A stretch of 64,000 nt of DNA from Algoriphagus sp. (GTDB lineage: Bacteria; Bacteroidota; Bacteroidia; Cytophagales; Cyclobacteriaceae): contig NZ_JABXIN010000022.1 of assembly GCF_013373065.1 (NCBI RefSeq), positions 1 to 64,000 on the forward strand. Reading direction: 5' to 3'. Below are positions 9,582 to 18,352 of the stretch, piece by piece. A program made the translations under genes and the position numbers. The notes beneath the pieces were generated by a model. The model saw nothing but the letters and a program-made list of their open reading frames with translations. It was not told where the DNA came from and did not search any database. Position 1 is the first letter of the stretch. Each line of letters starts with the position of its first letter.

Positions 9582-11000
9582 TTATTCTTTTGATACGGGA
9601 GCCATAAAGCTCGTTTCAATTTCGTCTATCTCTTTTTCCTTATGGATTAGCGAAAGTTTGACGTCCTGTTGCGGAGTAACTACCCTATTTTGATCCGTTA
9701 CCAAGAAAAATCGTCCTTCTACCTTTGACTGAGGTTCCAATACCCAATCTTTTCCGCCTACCACTTCCACATCAAGTCCTTCAACAAGCGATGAAAGATG
9801 AACGGTTTGCTGTTCAAATGTTTTATTGATCAGAGTGATTTGGTATAGGTTTGAAACGGTTCCATTGTCACGTAATTGGTAGGTCATTCCTGGAAATCTC
9901 GTGATGGTTGCCTGAAGTTCATCCCGCGTTGCGATCAAGGTAATAAATGCAGTTACCAATAAAACCAAAACAACAGAATAGGCTCTTACTCTTCCGGTAA
10001 TCAACTTTTGAAAACCTTGTTGAATACTGTTTTCGGAAGCGTATCGTATAAGACCTTTCGGCCGCTCCACTTTCTCCATCACCTCATCACATGCATCAAT
10101 ACAGGCAGTACAATTCACGCATTCCATTTGGACACCGTTCCGTATATCAATTCCAGTAGGGCAGACTTGTACACAAAGTCCACAATCTATACAATCACCT
10201 TTTGGTGACTCATCCACTTTATTTTTTCTGATCGGAGCCCTTGGTTCTCCACGCACATAATCATACATCACATTGATGGAGTTGTTGTCCAAAAGTACTC
10301 CTTGAAGTCTACCATAGGGACAAACAACTGTACAAGCTTGCTCGCGAAACCAAGTAAAGACAAACATGAAAATTCCCGAGAAGGCCACTAGGCCAATAAA
10401 TCCTGCTAAGTTTTCGGTCGGGGGTTTGGTAATTATTTCTTGAACTTGATCGATTCCAATTAGGTAGGCCATGACCAAATGACCGATGAGAAGAGAAATT
10501 CCGGCGAAGATCAGGATTTTACTCCCCTTCTTTATGATTTTATTGGTATTCCAAGGGCTTGCATCAAGTGCTCGTTGTTGGTTTGCATCACCTTCAATCA
10601 AGTATTCGATTTTTCGAAACACCATTTCCATGAATAGAGTTTGAGGGCATGCCCACCCGCACCATATTCGCCCAAAAATGACTGTAAATAGAATAACAAA
10701 AACAAAAAATATCAATAAGAGAAAAATCAGTAAATGTGTGTCTTGAGGCCAGAAAACGGCTCCAAAAATGATGAATTTCCGCTCAAAAATATTGAATAAT
10801 AACCAAGGTCTACCATCTACTTGAATGAAGGGACCGATAAATAAAATCGCAAGTAAAACCCAAGAAAGGTAGGTTCTGTATTTATAGAAAAAACCCCGAA
10901 CTTTTTTGGGATAGACCCAATAACGTTTTCCATCCTCCTTAACGGTTGATAGTGAGTCGCGAAAGGATTCTGGATTGAGGTGTGGGTTTTTCTGTGCCAT
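9582..11000 (-). CDS. ccoG: CcoG/FixG cbb3 oxidase accessory ferredoxin-like membrane protein
   Basis: A 472-aa protein with the CcoG layout: several N-terminal membrane helices, the GRIWCGWACPQT motif near residue 110, a second FREQACTVVCPYGR motif, and two [4Fe-4S] ferredoxin motifs, CIDCGLCVQVCP near 273 and CVNCTACIDACD near 298. The C-terminal part is a periplasmic Ig-like domain. CcoG is reported as a cupric reductase needed for copper delivery to cbb3 oxidase. It is separated from ccoP by 50 bases that hold a strong hairpin. Confidence 0.95.
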   Translation of the reverse strand: MAQKNPHLNPESFRDSLSTVKEDGKRYWVYPKKVRGFFYKYRTYLSWVLLAILFIGPFIQVDGRPWLLFNIFERKFIIFGAVFWPQDTHLLIFLLLIFFVFVILFTVIFGRIWCGWACPQTLFMEMVFRKIEYLIEGDANQQRALDASPWNTNKIIKKGSKILIFAGISLLIGHLVMAYLIGIDQVQEIITKPPTENLAGFIGLVAFSGIFMFVFTWFREQACTVVCPYGRLQGVLLDNNSINVMYDYVRGEPRAPIRKNKVDESPKGDCIDCGLCVQVCPTGIDIRNGVQMECVNCTACIDACDEVMEKVERPKGLIRYASENSIQQGFQKLITGRVRAYSVVLVLLVTAFITLIATRDELQATITRFPGMTYQLRDNGTVSNLYQITLINKTFEQQTVHLSSLVEGLDVEVVGGKDWVLEPQSKVEGRFFLVTDQNRVVTPQQDVKLSLIHKEKEIDEIETSFMAPVSKE

Positions 11001-11016
11001 TTTGAATTTTAATTTA

Positions 11017-11043
11017 GGTCTACCGGGATTTCACCGGTAGACC
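11017..11043 (-). other. Strong hairpin between ccoP and ccoG
   Basis: Perfect 10-bp inverted repeat GGTCTACCGG / CCGGTAGACC with a 7-base loop, in the 50-base gap between the ccoP stop and the ccoG start. No real T run follows on the minus strand, so it looks more like an mRNA processing or stability element, or a partial attenuator, than a full terminator. Confidence 0.6.
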
Positions 11044-11050
11044 AAATCTA

Positions 11051-11974
11051 TCAAAGCGTCGTTGCCTCAGTTGTGCTTTCAGTCACGGACTCAGGCTCTG
11101 CTTTGGGAGTTTCTAATTCTCCCTGTGGTTCTTTAGGGTTTGCTGGAGAGGTTCCTACAAGTGTAAGGATGTAGCTGGAGACTTGTTGGATTTCCTGTGG
11201 AGAAAGTTGATCTTCCCAAGGAACCATCCCTTTGCTGACTACACCATACTTGACTATTGAGAAGACATCCTGAATGGAACCTCCATGCAACCAATATTGG
11301 TCTGTCAAATTAGGACCAACACCACCACCACCATCAGCAGCATGGCAAGCTGCGCAATTTGCTTCAAAGATGGACTTGCCTATCGCCAAGCTTGCCTGCG
11401 AATCATCGAACGTTACGTTGGTTTCATCAATGGAGGCCGCCATTGTGGCCATCCTAGCCTCAGCTGCTATAGCCTCTACTCGAAGCTCTTCCTGATACTC
11501 TTCCACACCGGTGAGTCCTAATCCAAGTATGGAGTAGTAGGTGAAATAGCCAACCCCAAAAATGATGGTTAAAATAAATACCCATTGCAGCCATGGAGGC
11601 ATGAAATTATCCAATTCGGTAATTCCATCGTAGGAGTGATCAGCCATCATTTTGGCTTTTTCTTCTTTTCCTCCTACCACATCCATTTTACCGGTTACAA
11701 ATCGCTCTTTAAACTTTTCCCACCAAGTTGGCTCATTTGCCAATTCTGGGTTTTCCTTTTTGAACACGGCAACCATGAAGGACATCAGGTATACCATTAA
11801 AAGGAGTAACAGTACAATCACAAGCAGAACGATGCCTAGAATGACCAATAGAGTCATCTGGGCGGGGTCCATAGCTTGTAGATCCGTATACCAATTGGAG
11901 GTTTCGGTCTGAGCAAATGCACTCAGGGTGGGAAACCACCCGATTGTTATTAAAAGGGTTAGAAACTTTTTCAT
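11051..11974 (-). CDS. ccoP: cbb3 oxidase subunit III, single-heme CcoP
   Basis: A 307-aa protein with an N-terminal signal-like helix, a second helix at about 35-70, the conserved YDGITELDNFMPPWLQWVF segment and a third helix. One cytochrome c domain follows, with heme motif CAACH near residue 208 and a distal Met in KGMVPW. Classical proteobacterial CcoP has two CxxCH motifs; only one is present here. The tail is rich in Glu, Pro and Thr. The start overlaps the ccoQ stop (ATGA). CcoP passes electrons to the catalytic subunit. Confidence 0.93.
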   Translation of the reverse strand: MKKFLTLLITIGWFPTLSAFAQTETSNWYTDLQAMDPAQMTLLVILGIVLLVIVLLLLLMVYLMSFMVAVFKKENPELANEPTWWEKFKERFVTGKMDVVGGKEEKAKMMADHSYDGITELDNFMPPWLQWVFILTIIFGVGYFTYYSILGLGLTGVEEYQEELRVEAIAAEARMATMAASIDETNVTFDDSQASLAIGKSIFEANCAACHAADGGGGVGPNLTDQYWLHGGSIQDVFSIVKYGVVSKGMVPWEDQLSPQEIQQVSSYILTLVGTSPANPKEPQGELETPKAEPESVTESTTEATTL

Positions 11975-12156
11975 GGCTGGTGTTTGGTTAATTCGTCATC
12001 ATTTTCCATTGGTAGGGACTTCATATGGTCCACAAGTTCTTTGGGTAAGCTTTTCACCCAAACGAATACTCCCAGAAAAAACAGCACAAAGATGAGCAAG
12101 GAAATCACTGGGTAGATTTCGATATTTTCGATTGATCTTAATACTTCTTTATACAT
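11971..12156 (-). CDS. ccoQ: CcoQ-like small cbb3 oxidase subunit
   Basis: A 61-aa peptide with one transmembrane helix at about residues 16-36 and a charged tail. It lies between ccoNO and ccoP and overlaps ccoP by four bases. CcoQ stabilises the oxidase in other bacteria. Sequence conservation in this family is low, so the name rests on size, topology and position. Confidence 0.8.
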   Translation of the reverse strand: MYKEVLRSIENIEIYPVISLLIFVLFFLGVFVWVKSLPKELVDHMKSLPMENDDELTKHQP

Positions 12157-12168
12157 GATTTCCTGGGT

Positions 12169-14295
12169 TTAATTGGAAGCAGTTGCTTTAATATCCGTAC
12201 CTAGACGCTGTAAGTAAGCGATCAGCGCCACAATTTCTGTGTTTGGCATCACCTCTACGCCTGCATCTTTTAAGTTGGTGACGATTTCATTGGCTTGTTT
12301 TTCCAAATCAGTCACTGCTTGCTCATCATACCCTTCTGGATATGGTACACCTAGTTTCTGTAGTGTTCTGATCTTAGCAGGTAGATCGGAGTAATCCATC
12401 ACATTCTCCTTCATCCATGGATAAGGAGGCATCAAAGATCCTGGAGACATGGAAGTAGGGTCTTCCATGTGGAAGTAGTGCCATGAGTCAGGATATTTTC
12501 CACCGATACGGTGCAAGTCTGGTCCAGTCCGCTTCGATCCCCAAAGGAAAGGTCGATCATAGACGAATTCACCTGCTTTCGAATATTCGCCATATCGCTC
12601 AGTTTCAAAACGGAATGGTCGGATCATTTGAGAATGACAACCCACACAACCATTGGCGATATAGAGATCTCGTCCTTCTAGTTCAAGAGGGGTATAAGGT
12701 TTTACTGAAGAAATGGTCGGTACATTTGATTTTACCAAAATGGTTGGGATAATCTCAATTGCACCACCAATTGCAATAGCTACAGTTGCCAAAACGGTAA
12801 AGAAAACTGGCTTTCTTTCCCATGCTCTGTGCCAAAATTCTCCCGCTGGATTATAGTTTTTAGCCAATGCAGGAGCTTGATCTTCTTCATAAGCTTCAAA
12901 GGTTCCTTTTTGAGCTGTTTTGTACATGTTGTACACCATTATAATTGCTCCAGACAAATAGAGGAGACCTCCGAATGCACGTAGAATATACATCGGAACG
13001 ATTTCTACTACAGTTTGAAGGAAGTTGCCATAGGCTAAACGACCCATTTCATCAAATTCACGAAGCATCAAGAATTGAGTCAAGGCGGATACATACATCG
13101 GGAGGGCGTAGAAAATTATACCCAATGTACCTATCCAAAAATGCGCATTCGCCATTTTTTGGGAGTAGATGGTAGTTTTGAAAAGTCTTGGCCACATCCA
13201 GTAAAGCATACCGAAGGTCAAGAACCCGTTCCAACCCAAACCTCCAATGTGAACGTGGGCTACAATCCAGTCAGTGTAGTGTGCAATTGCATTCACATTT
13301 TTAAGTGAAAGCATAGGGCCTTCGAAGGTTGACATACCGTAAGCAGTTACTGCAACTACCATAAATTTCAATACGGGTTCATTTCTGACCTTATCCCATG
13401 CTCCTCTTAAAGTCAATAGTCCATTCACCATACCCCCCCAAGAAGGAGCAATCAGCATCACGGAGAAAACCGTTCCCAATACCTGAGCCCATTCAGGAAG
13501 TGCTGTGTAAAGCAGGTGGTGAGGCCCTGCCCACATGTAGATGAAGATCAAAGACCAGAAGTGGACAATGGATAGCTTATAAGAGTAAACTGGCCGATTG
13601 GCTGCTTTAGGAAGGAAATAATACATCAATCCTAAAAAAGGTGTGGTTAGGAAGAATGCAACTGCATTATGACCATACCACCATTGTACCAAGGCATCTT
13701 GAACACCTGCATAAGCAGAGTAACTTTTAGTAAAAGACACTGGAAGTTCCAGGGAATTGAAAATATGAAGGACTGCTACTGTTACGAAAGAAGCCAAGTA
13801 AAACCAGATAGCCACGTACATGTGACGTTCCCGTCGCTTGATAAGTGTTCCGATCATGTTAGCTCCAAAAGCAACCCATACGAGGGCAATGGCAATGTCA
13901 ATTGGCCACTCCAATTCTGCATATTCCTTGGAGGTTGTCAGACCAAGGGGTAGGGTGATGGCGGCAGCTAAAATGATTAATTGCCATCCCCAGAAATGGA
14001 ACCAGCTTAAGGATTTGTTCCACATTGGGGTTTTTAGCAACCTCGGCATGGAGTAGTAGACCCCAGCAAAAATTGCATTTCCCACAAAGGCAAAGATTAC
14101 TGCATTGGTATGCAGAGGACGAATCCTACCAAAAGTTGTGTAGGGATTGCCCAAATTTGCCTCAGGCCAGAATAGTTGGGTTGCGGCGATTACTCCCACT
14201 AGCATACCTACTATGCCCCAAATAATTGTAGCGGCTCCAAAATACTTGACAATCTTATTGTCGTATTGGAACCTTTCCAGTGTAGCGTCATTCAT
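12169..14295 (-). CDS. ccoNO: cbb3 oxidase catalytic subunit fused to CcoO (CcoN-CcoO fusion)
   Basis: A 708-aa fusion. Residues 1 to about 470 form the heme-copper oxidase subunit I with about twelve helices and conserved histidines, including RPLHTNAV and VHIGGLGWNG. From about residue 485 (FWHRAWERKPVFF) the protein continues as CcoO: a membrane anchor, then a cytochrome c domain with CVGCHS near 552 and the distal MPPYPWM. It reduces O2 to water with high affinity and pumps protons. The fusion is common in Bacteroidota. The start overlaps ccoS by eight bases. Confidence 0.96.
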   Translation of the reverse strand: MNDATLERFQYDNKIVKYFGAATIIWGIVGMLVGVIAATQLFWPEANLGNPYTTFGRIRPLHTNAVIFAFVGNAIFAGVYYSMPRLLKTPMWNKSLSWFHFWGWQLIILAAAITLPLGLTTSKEYAELEWPIDIAIALVWVAFGANMIGTLIKRRERHMYVAIWFYLASFVTVAVLHIFNSLELPVSFTKSYSAYAGVQDALVQWWYGHNAVAFFLTTPFLGLMYYFLPKAANRPVYSYKLSIVHFWSLIFIYMWAGPHHLLYTALPEWAQVLGTVFSVMLIAPSWGGMVNGLLTLRGAWDKVRNEPVLKFMVVAVTAYGMSTFEGPMLSLKNVNAIAHYTDWIVAHVHIGGLGWNGFLTFGMLYWMWPRLFKTTIYSQKMANAHFWIGTLGIIFYALPMYVSALTQFLMLREFDEMGRLAYGNFLQTVVEIVPMYILRAFGGLLYLSGAIIMVYNMYKTAQKGTFEAYEEDQAPALAKNYNPAGEFWHRAWERKPVFFTVLATVAIAIGGAIEIIPTILVKSNVPTISSVKPYTPLELEGRDLYIANGCVGCHSQMIRPFRFETERYGEYSKAGEFVYDRPFLWGSKRTGPDLHRIGGKYPDSWHYFHMEDPTSMSPGSLMPPYPWMKENVMDYSDLPAKIRTLQKLGVPYPEGYDEQAVTDLEKQANEIVTNLKDAGVEVMPNTEIVALIAYLQRLGTDIKATASN

Positions 14296-14473
14296 TGGAC
14301 TTAGGTTTTATTGGTTGATGTTTACTTGTTTTTTTATGATTATCGAAAAGAATTCGTACGGAGGGGGTGTAGTCATCTTCAAATTGACCGCTTTTTACTG
14401 CCTTAAAAAACAGATACAAAAAGCTGCCTGCTAACACGAGACTTACACCGATTAAGAGAAAGATGACTTCCAT
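14288..14473 (-). CDS. ccoS: cbb3 oxidase assembly protein CcoS
   Basis: A 61-aa protein with one N-terminal membrane helix and the conserved FFKAVKSGQFEDDYTPSVRIL segment of CcoS. CcoS is needed for cofactor insertion into cbb3 oxidase. It lies one base after ccoI and overlaps ccoNO, so the three genes are one transcript. Confidence 0.93.
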   Translation of the reverse strand: MEVIFLLIGVSLVLAGSFLYLFFKAVKSGQFEDDYTPSVRILFDNHKKTSKHQPIKPKSNE

Positions 14474-14474
14474 A

Positions 14475-16907
14475 TTATTTTTCGGTTTTTGATTGGATAA
14501 GGCCCATCTTCCAGGCTAATGCATTGGTAGAAAGGGTGGTGAAAACCACTACTGAAATACTGGATAGTGGCATCAAAACGGCACAAATCACAGGGCTCAG
14601 AATGCCCTGCACGGCCAGGCTGATGCCTACCACATTGTAAAGAAAGCTCAAACCAAAACTGGCTTTGATGATGTTCCGACTCTTCTTGGCGAAGTCGAGG
14701 TATTTTGGAATTTTTGAAAAAGAACTGGCATCAAGAATTGCGTCACTAGCAGGGGAAAAGTGACTTACCCGGTCTGAAATAGCGATCCCTACCTCACTTT
14801 CCTGAAGAGCTCCTGCATCGTTGAGCCCATCTCCAATCATAAGGGTTCTTTTTCCATCCTCGTTTAAGGATTGTAAATAGGTGAGTTTTTCGATTGGGTT
14901 TTGTTGGAAATGATAATAAATCGATTTTCCCAAATTTTGCTTTAGAGAGTTGAGTTCATGTGCATGGTCTCCAGATAGGAGGTGAAGTTCATAGCTCTGT
15001 TCAAGTGAAGAAATCACCTCAGGTGCCTTGGCTCTTAAACCTGACAGAATATGGAAATAGCCTAATTCAACTCCTGAAATGCTGAGGTATACAAGATTTC
15101 CCTCTCGATGAGAGACTGGATTTTTAATAGCACAGAAACTTGCCGAACCTAATCGGATTTCCTGTCCCAGATAAATTCCTTTTATCCCTTTTCCTTTCTC
15201 CTCTTGAATGAAACTTAATTTTTTTCCAGTAATATTTCCAAGCCACCCATTGATCCTGTTACTCAGAGGATGGGTGGACCGTGACACCATTGATTTTAAA
15301 ATGGCTTTGGTTTCTTCTGAAAGGGATTCCCCGTAAAATTTGATTTGGGCTCTTGCAGGATCGGTTAAGGTTCCCGTTTTATCAAATACTACCGTATCCA
15401 CCAAGGCCAATCGTTCTACCACACTGGCATTTTTGAGGTAAAATTTATCTCTACCAAAAATGCGAAGCGTGTTTCCCAAGGTGAATGGTGTGGACATGGC
15501 CAAAGCACAGGGGCAGGCTACAATCAAAACGGAGGCTAATACCTTGATGGCAAAAGACAGGTCTGTAGGAAGCCAGAAAAGGAAAGCGATCAAGGCAATG
15601 CTCAATACCGTCCAGGTGAAAATTCCTGAAACTTTATTTGAAAGTGGTTCGAGTAATTTATCCTTAGACTTTTCGAAACTCTCATTATTCCAAAGGTCTG
15701 TAAGGTAACCTTGGGAAGGAGATTTTTGAATGGTCAATAGAATAGGTTCTCCTTTTTGCCGTCCTCCGGCATAAATCAATTCTCCTTTTCGCTTGGGAAC
15801 AGGAACTTCTTCTCCAGTTACAAAACTGTAATCGATATGAGCGGTATCGCTTAGTAATAAGGAATCAGCAGGGATTAATTCTTCATCCCGAACCAAGATT
15901 ACGTCTCCAACCTCCAGTTTTGTTAGGGGAATAACTTCTTCTTGATTTTGGACTAATTTGGTGACAGCGATAGGAAAATAGGATTTGTAATCCCGATCAA
16001 ATTCCAATGCTGAGAATGTTTTTTGCTGGTAGATTTTCCCGAGTAGTAAGAAGAAAAGTAATCCCCCAAGGCTGTCCATATAGCCGGCATTTCCATGGGC
16101 AAAAATTTCCCATAAGCTATAGACAAAAAGGGTAGCGATTCCTAATACGATCGGAACATCCATGTTGATCCGGCGCTGCTTTACTGAATTCCAAGCTGAA
16201 ATGTAGTAGTCACTGGCAGCGTAGGTCACCACAGGAATGGCCAACAAGACATTGAGATAATTGAAAAGGCCACGGAAATTTTCAGCTATTAATTCTACTT
16301 CCGAGAAATATTCAGGAACGCTGAATAGCATCATGTTGCCAAAACAAAAACCGGCAACTGCCAATCGTTTTACAGTTCTTCGATCTACTGAACTGCTCTG
16401 AGCTTTTTTATCAAGGTTAGAAAGCGATATTTTGGGTTCATATCCTATGGTAGACAACAAACTGACTAATTCCTGCAAGCTTATTTTTTGATGCTGGAAT
16501 TTGATCTGAACCTTCTTTTTTATGAAATCAACCCGACTGAATGTGATACCGGGGTGGATTTGATACAGGTTTTCCAATAACCAAATGCAGGAAGCGCAAT
16601 GAATTAAGGGGATATAAAAAGTTACATGGCTTTCTGTTTCATTTTGGAAATCCAGAAGCTTCTTTGCGGTTTCTGGATCTTTGAGATAGTCAAATCGGTT
16701 GCTTCTGCTGCTTTTCTCTTTTTGACTTTCTCCTGGATGTGCCCCTAAATCATAGTAAGTGCACATATCATTTTCAGAAAGCACCTCGTAAACAAGTTTG
16801 CAGCCCTGACAGCAGAATATTTTGTCATCAATAGCCAATGCATCATTCTCGCAGGTTTCCCCACAATGATAGCATTTAGTTTTTTCGGTATTGATCGTAT
16901 TGGGCAT
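14475..16907 (-). CDS. ccoI: CcoI-type copper-translocating P-type ATPase
   Basis: An 810-aa P1B ATPase. The N-terminus has a Cys-rich metal site (CYHCGETC and CCQGCK), then a heavy-metal-associated domain with CASCIW. The core holds TGEEVPV, the transmembrane CPC motif near residue 466, the phosphorylation motif DKTGT near 505 and GDGLND near 697. CcoI exports Cu to the periplasmic side for assembly of the CuB site of cbb3 oxidase. It is the first gene of the cco operon proper. An FNR-like palindrome lies 45-56 bases upstream of its ATG. Confidence 0.95.
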   Translation of the reverse strand: MPNTINTEKTKCYHCGETCENDALAIDDKIFCCQGCKLVYEVLSENDMCTYYDLGAHPGESQKEKSSRSNRFDYLKDPETAKKLLDFQNETESHVTFYIPLIHCASCIWLLENLYQIHPGITFSRVDFIKKKVQIKFQHQKISLQELVSLLSTIGYEPKISLSNLDKKAQSSSVDRRTVKRLAVAGFCFGNMMLFSVPEYFSEVELIAENFRGLFNYLNVLLAIPVVTYAASDYYISAWNSVKQRRINMDVPIVLGIATLFVYSLWEIFAHGNAGYMDSLGGLLFFLLLGKIYQQKTFSALEFDRDYKSYFPIAVTKLVQNQEEVIPLTKLEVGDVILVRDEELIPADSLLLSDTAHIDYSFVTGEEVPVPKRKGELIYAGGRQKGEPILLTIQKSPSQGYLTDLWNNESFEKSKDKLLEPLSNKVSGIFTWTVLSIALIAFLFWLPTDLSFAIKVLASVLIVACPCALAMSTPFTLGNTLRIFGRDKFYLKNASVVERLALVDTVVFDKTGTLTDPARAQIKFYGESLSEETKAILKSMVSRSTHPLSNRINGWLGNITGKKLSFIQEEKGKGIKGIYLGQEIRLGSASFCAIKNPVSHREGNLVYLSISGVELGYFHILSGLRAKAPEVISSLEQSYELHLLSGDHAHELNSLKQNLGKSIYYHFQQNPIEKLTYLQSLNEDGKRTLMIGDGLNDAGALQESEVGIAISDRVSHFSPASDAILDASSFSKIPKYLDFAKKSRNIIKASFGLSFLYNVVGISLAVQGILSPVICAVLMPLSSISVVVFTTLSTNALAWKMGLIQSKTEK

Positions 16908-16920
16908 ACTTTCTTTTTTA

Positions 16921-16963
16921 CAAAAATTACCTATTAATCAAGCTAAAAACATGACATTTATCA
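16921..16963 (-). promoter_or_regulatory. ccoI promoter region with FNR/CRP-type palindrome
   Basis: The palindrome at 16952-16963 reads TGATAAATGTCA on the minus strand (TGA-N6-TCA). About 32 bases from its centre towards ccoI is TAATTTTTG (16929-16921), close to the Bacteroidota -7 element TAnnTTTG but with one extra base. The spacing fits a class II activator site. Confidence 0.55.
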
Positions 16964-16977
16964 GTTCTTGAAATGAC

Positions 16978-17607
16978 TTAAACGGATAGATAAAAAGACA
17001 ATTGGTTACTCCACATTTTACTTTTATAAAAATGATAGAGGACCTTGGTAAGGTCAGCTTGGTAATTTTTTGTAGTGACTAAAAGGGTACAATTGTGCTT
17101 GACAGCATAGGTCCAAAAGTCCCCAATTCGAATAAAATTGAACTTGATAAAGCTGGTTTCTCGAGTTGATTTTGCGACTAGTTGGATTAAGTCCTGCTCT
17201 TCTCGGATTTTGGATTTTGGAATAAAGGAGGGTGATATAATGGTAGCTTTGCTGTTTTTAATTTTATTCTGAAATAAATTGATGAAATGCCGAATTAATT
17301 GTGCGGATTGAGGAGTGCCATCGTAATGAAAAAGAAGGTGGTTGGTCGAAAAATCTGATACATAAAGTAAGACGGGGATTTCACAAACTTCTTTATCAAT
17401 ATGCTTGGGAAGTTCTTCCATCCGAAGCCAATCCAAAACTTTGATTAAATCTACCGTGATTAAGGAAGGTTCACCATCCAATGCGTCACACATGAGGCTT
17501 TCCAATTGTCCTGGCCAAAAATCCCTTGTTAAAACGGGACAGTTATATTCGCGCATAATTTCATCAGGCAAATGAAGTTTGATGCTATAGGGTATTTTGG
17601 TCTCCAT
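16978..17607 (-). CDS. Uncharacterised protein, degenerate UspA-like
   Basis: A 209-aa soluble protein. I see a weak universal-stress-protein pattern: LLFHYDGTPQSAQLIRHF resembles the start of a Usp repeat, and the C-terminal part ends like one, but the G-x2-G-x9-GS ATP motif is missing. It is located 70 bases upstream of ccoI on the same strand and has its own FNR-like site and a perfect -7 element. Usp-like genes near anaerobic or microaerobic respiratory genes are common. Its exact function is unknown. Confidence 0.55.
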   Translation of the reverse strand: METKIPYSIKLHLPDEIMREYNCPVLTRDFWPGQLESLMCDALDGEPSLITVDLIKVLDWLRMEELPKHIDKEVCEIPVLLYVSDFSTNHLLFHYDGTPQSAQLIRHFINLFQNKIKNSKATIISPSFIPKSKIREEQDLIQLVAKSTRETSFIKFNFIRIGDFWTYAVKHNCTLLVTTKNYQADLTKVLYHFYKSKMWSNQLSFYLSV

Positions 17608-17624
17608 AGACGTAGGTGTTTATG

Positions 17625-17689
17625 CAAATCTACATGGACCCTTCGTCGACCATTGTGACCAATTCCATAAGCCTATATGATTAAAGTCA
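17625..17689 (-). promoter_or_regulatory. Promoter of the Usp-like gene with FNR/CRP-type palindrome
   Basis: A perfect -7 element TAGATTTG (17632-17625, minus strand) lies 18 bases before the ATG. The palindrome TGATTAAAGTCA at 17678-17689 is centred about 55 bases upstream of the -7, which matches a class I position near -61.5. Confidence 0.58.
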
Positions 17690-17752
17690 GGTTTTTGGTA
17701 GCGTATAAAAGAATTTTGAAAAAAAATAACGCTGATTTTTACGAGTAAGGGT

Positions 17753-17779
17753 AAAAAAAAGAGGGCCTTGAAAGCCCTC
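17753..17779 (-). terminator. Rho-independent terminator of the lipoprotein gene
   Basis: Stem GAGGGC / GCCCTC with a 7-base loop, followed on the minus strand by eight T residues. It ends the 17805-18293 gene and insulates the Usp-like/cco promoter from it. Confidence 0.88.
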
Positions 17780-17804
17780 AATAAATAGTGTGTGTTGGAT
17801 TGGT

Positions 17805-18293
17805 TTATTTTTTAACAAGATTAAAAACATAGCTTCCTGCAACGGCTTGCACTCCGTTAATTCTTGCCCCTGGTGCAGGAATTGTAAATTGCAATCTTAG
17901 ATTATCACCCGTTTTGGTAAAGGAAATTTCTCTTCCTGCGGCAGGTTTTCCACCAGTTAGAGAAAATTTATCAAAGTTGGTTCCTGCAAAACTCCAATTT
18001 CCTGAAGCATCAAACAGATCATTGTTGTTTAATGTAGTATAAGTTTTCGCAGAGCCGGAGTTCATGATCAATTCGAAATTTTGATAAAGATCAGTAACTG
18101 CTGTTCCACTTCGAGTCACGGATCCACCTCCAGCAATCGCCCAAGCTTGTGTCCCTGTTCCTGTTAGGGCTTCAATGGCTAATTCTTCAGGTGTTTTTTG
18201 TGGAGGTTGAGGTGAGGGGCTATCTCCACCACAGGCCCACAAAAAAGTAATTAAAAATGCAAATAGGGACCATTTTCCTACAAACTGTTTCAT
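17805..18293 (-). CDS. Uncharacterised lipoprotein
   Basis: A 162-aa protein with a lipoprotein signal (FLITFLWACGGD, Cys near residue 21), then a Pro/Ser-rich linker. The rest is Gly/Ser/Asn-rich and beta-prone, with repeated short strands. I do not recognise a named family with confidence; it resembles small lipocalin-like lipoproteins of Bacteroidota. It is a single-gene unit with its own terminator. Confidence 0.7.
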   Translation of the reverse strand: MKQFVGKWSLFAFLITFLWACGGDSPSPQPPQKTPEELAIEALTGTGTQAWAIAGGGSVTRSGTAVTDLYQNFELIMNSGSAKTYTTLNNNDLFDASGNWSFAGTNFDKFSLTGGKPAAGREISFTKTGDNLRLQFTIPAPGARINGVQAVAGSYVFNLVKK

Positions 18294-18352
18294 ACTCTTT
18301 TCAATTAGAAATTTAAAATTAGGGATATACTCCTAAGTTCAAAACGTGTAAT

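Noticed and set aside
11285..11912. Several overlapping plus-strand frames opposite ccoP
   Set aside because: They lie opposite a well-supported cytochrome gene and show no motif or gene-like start.
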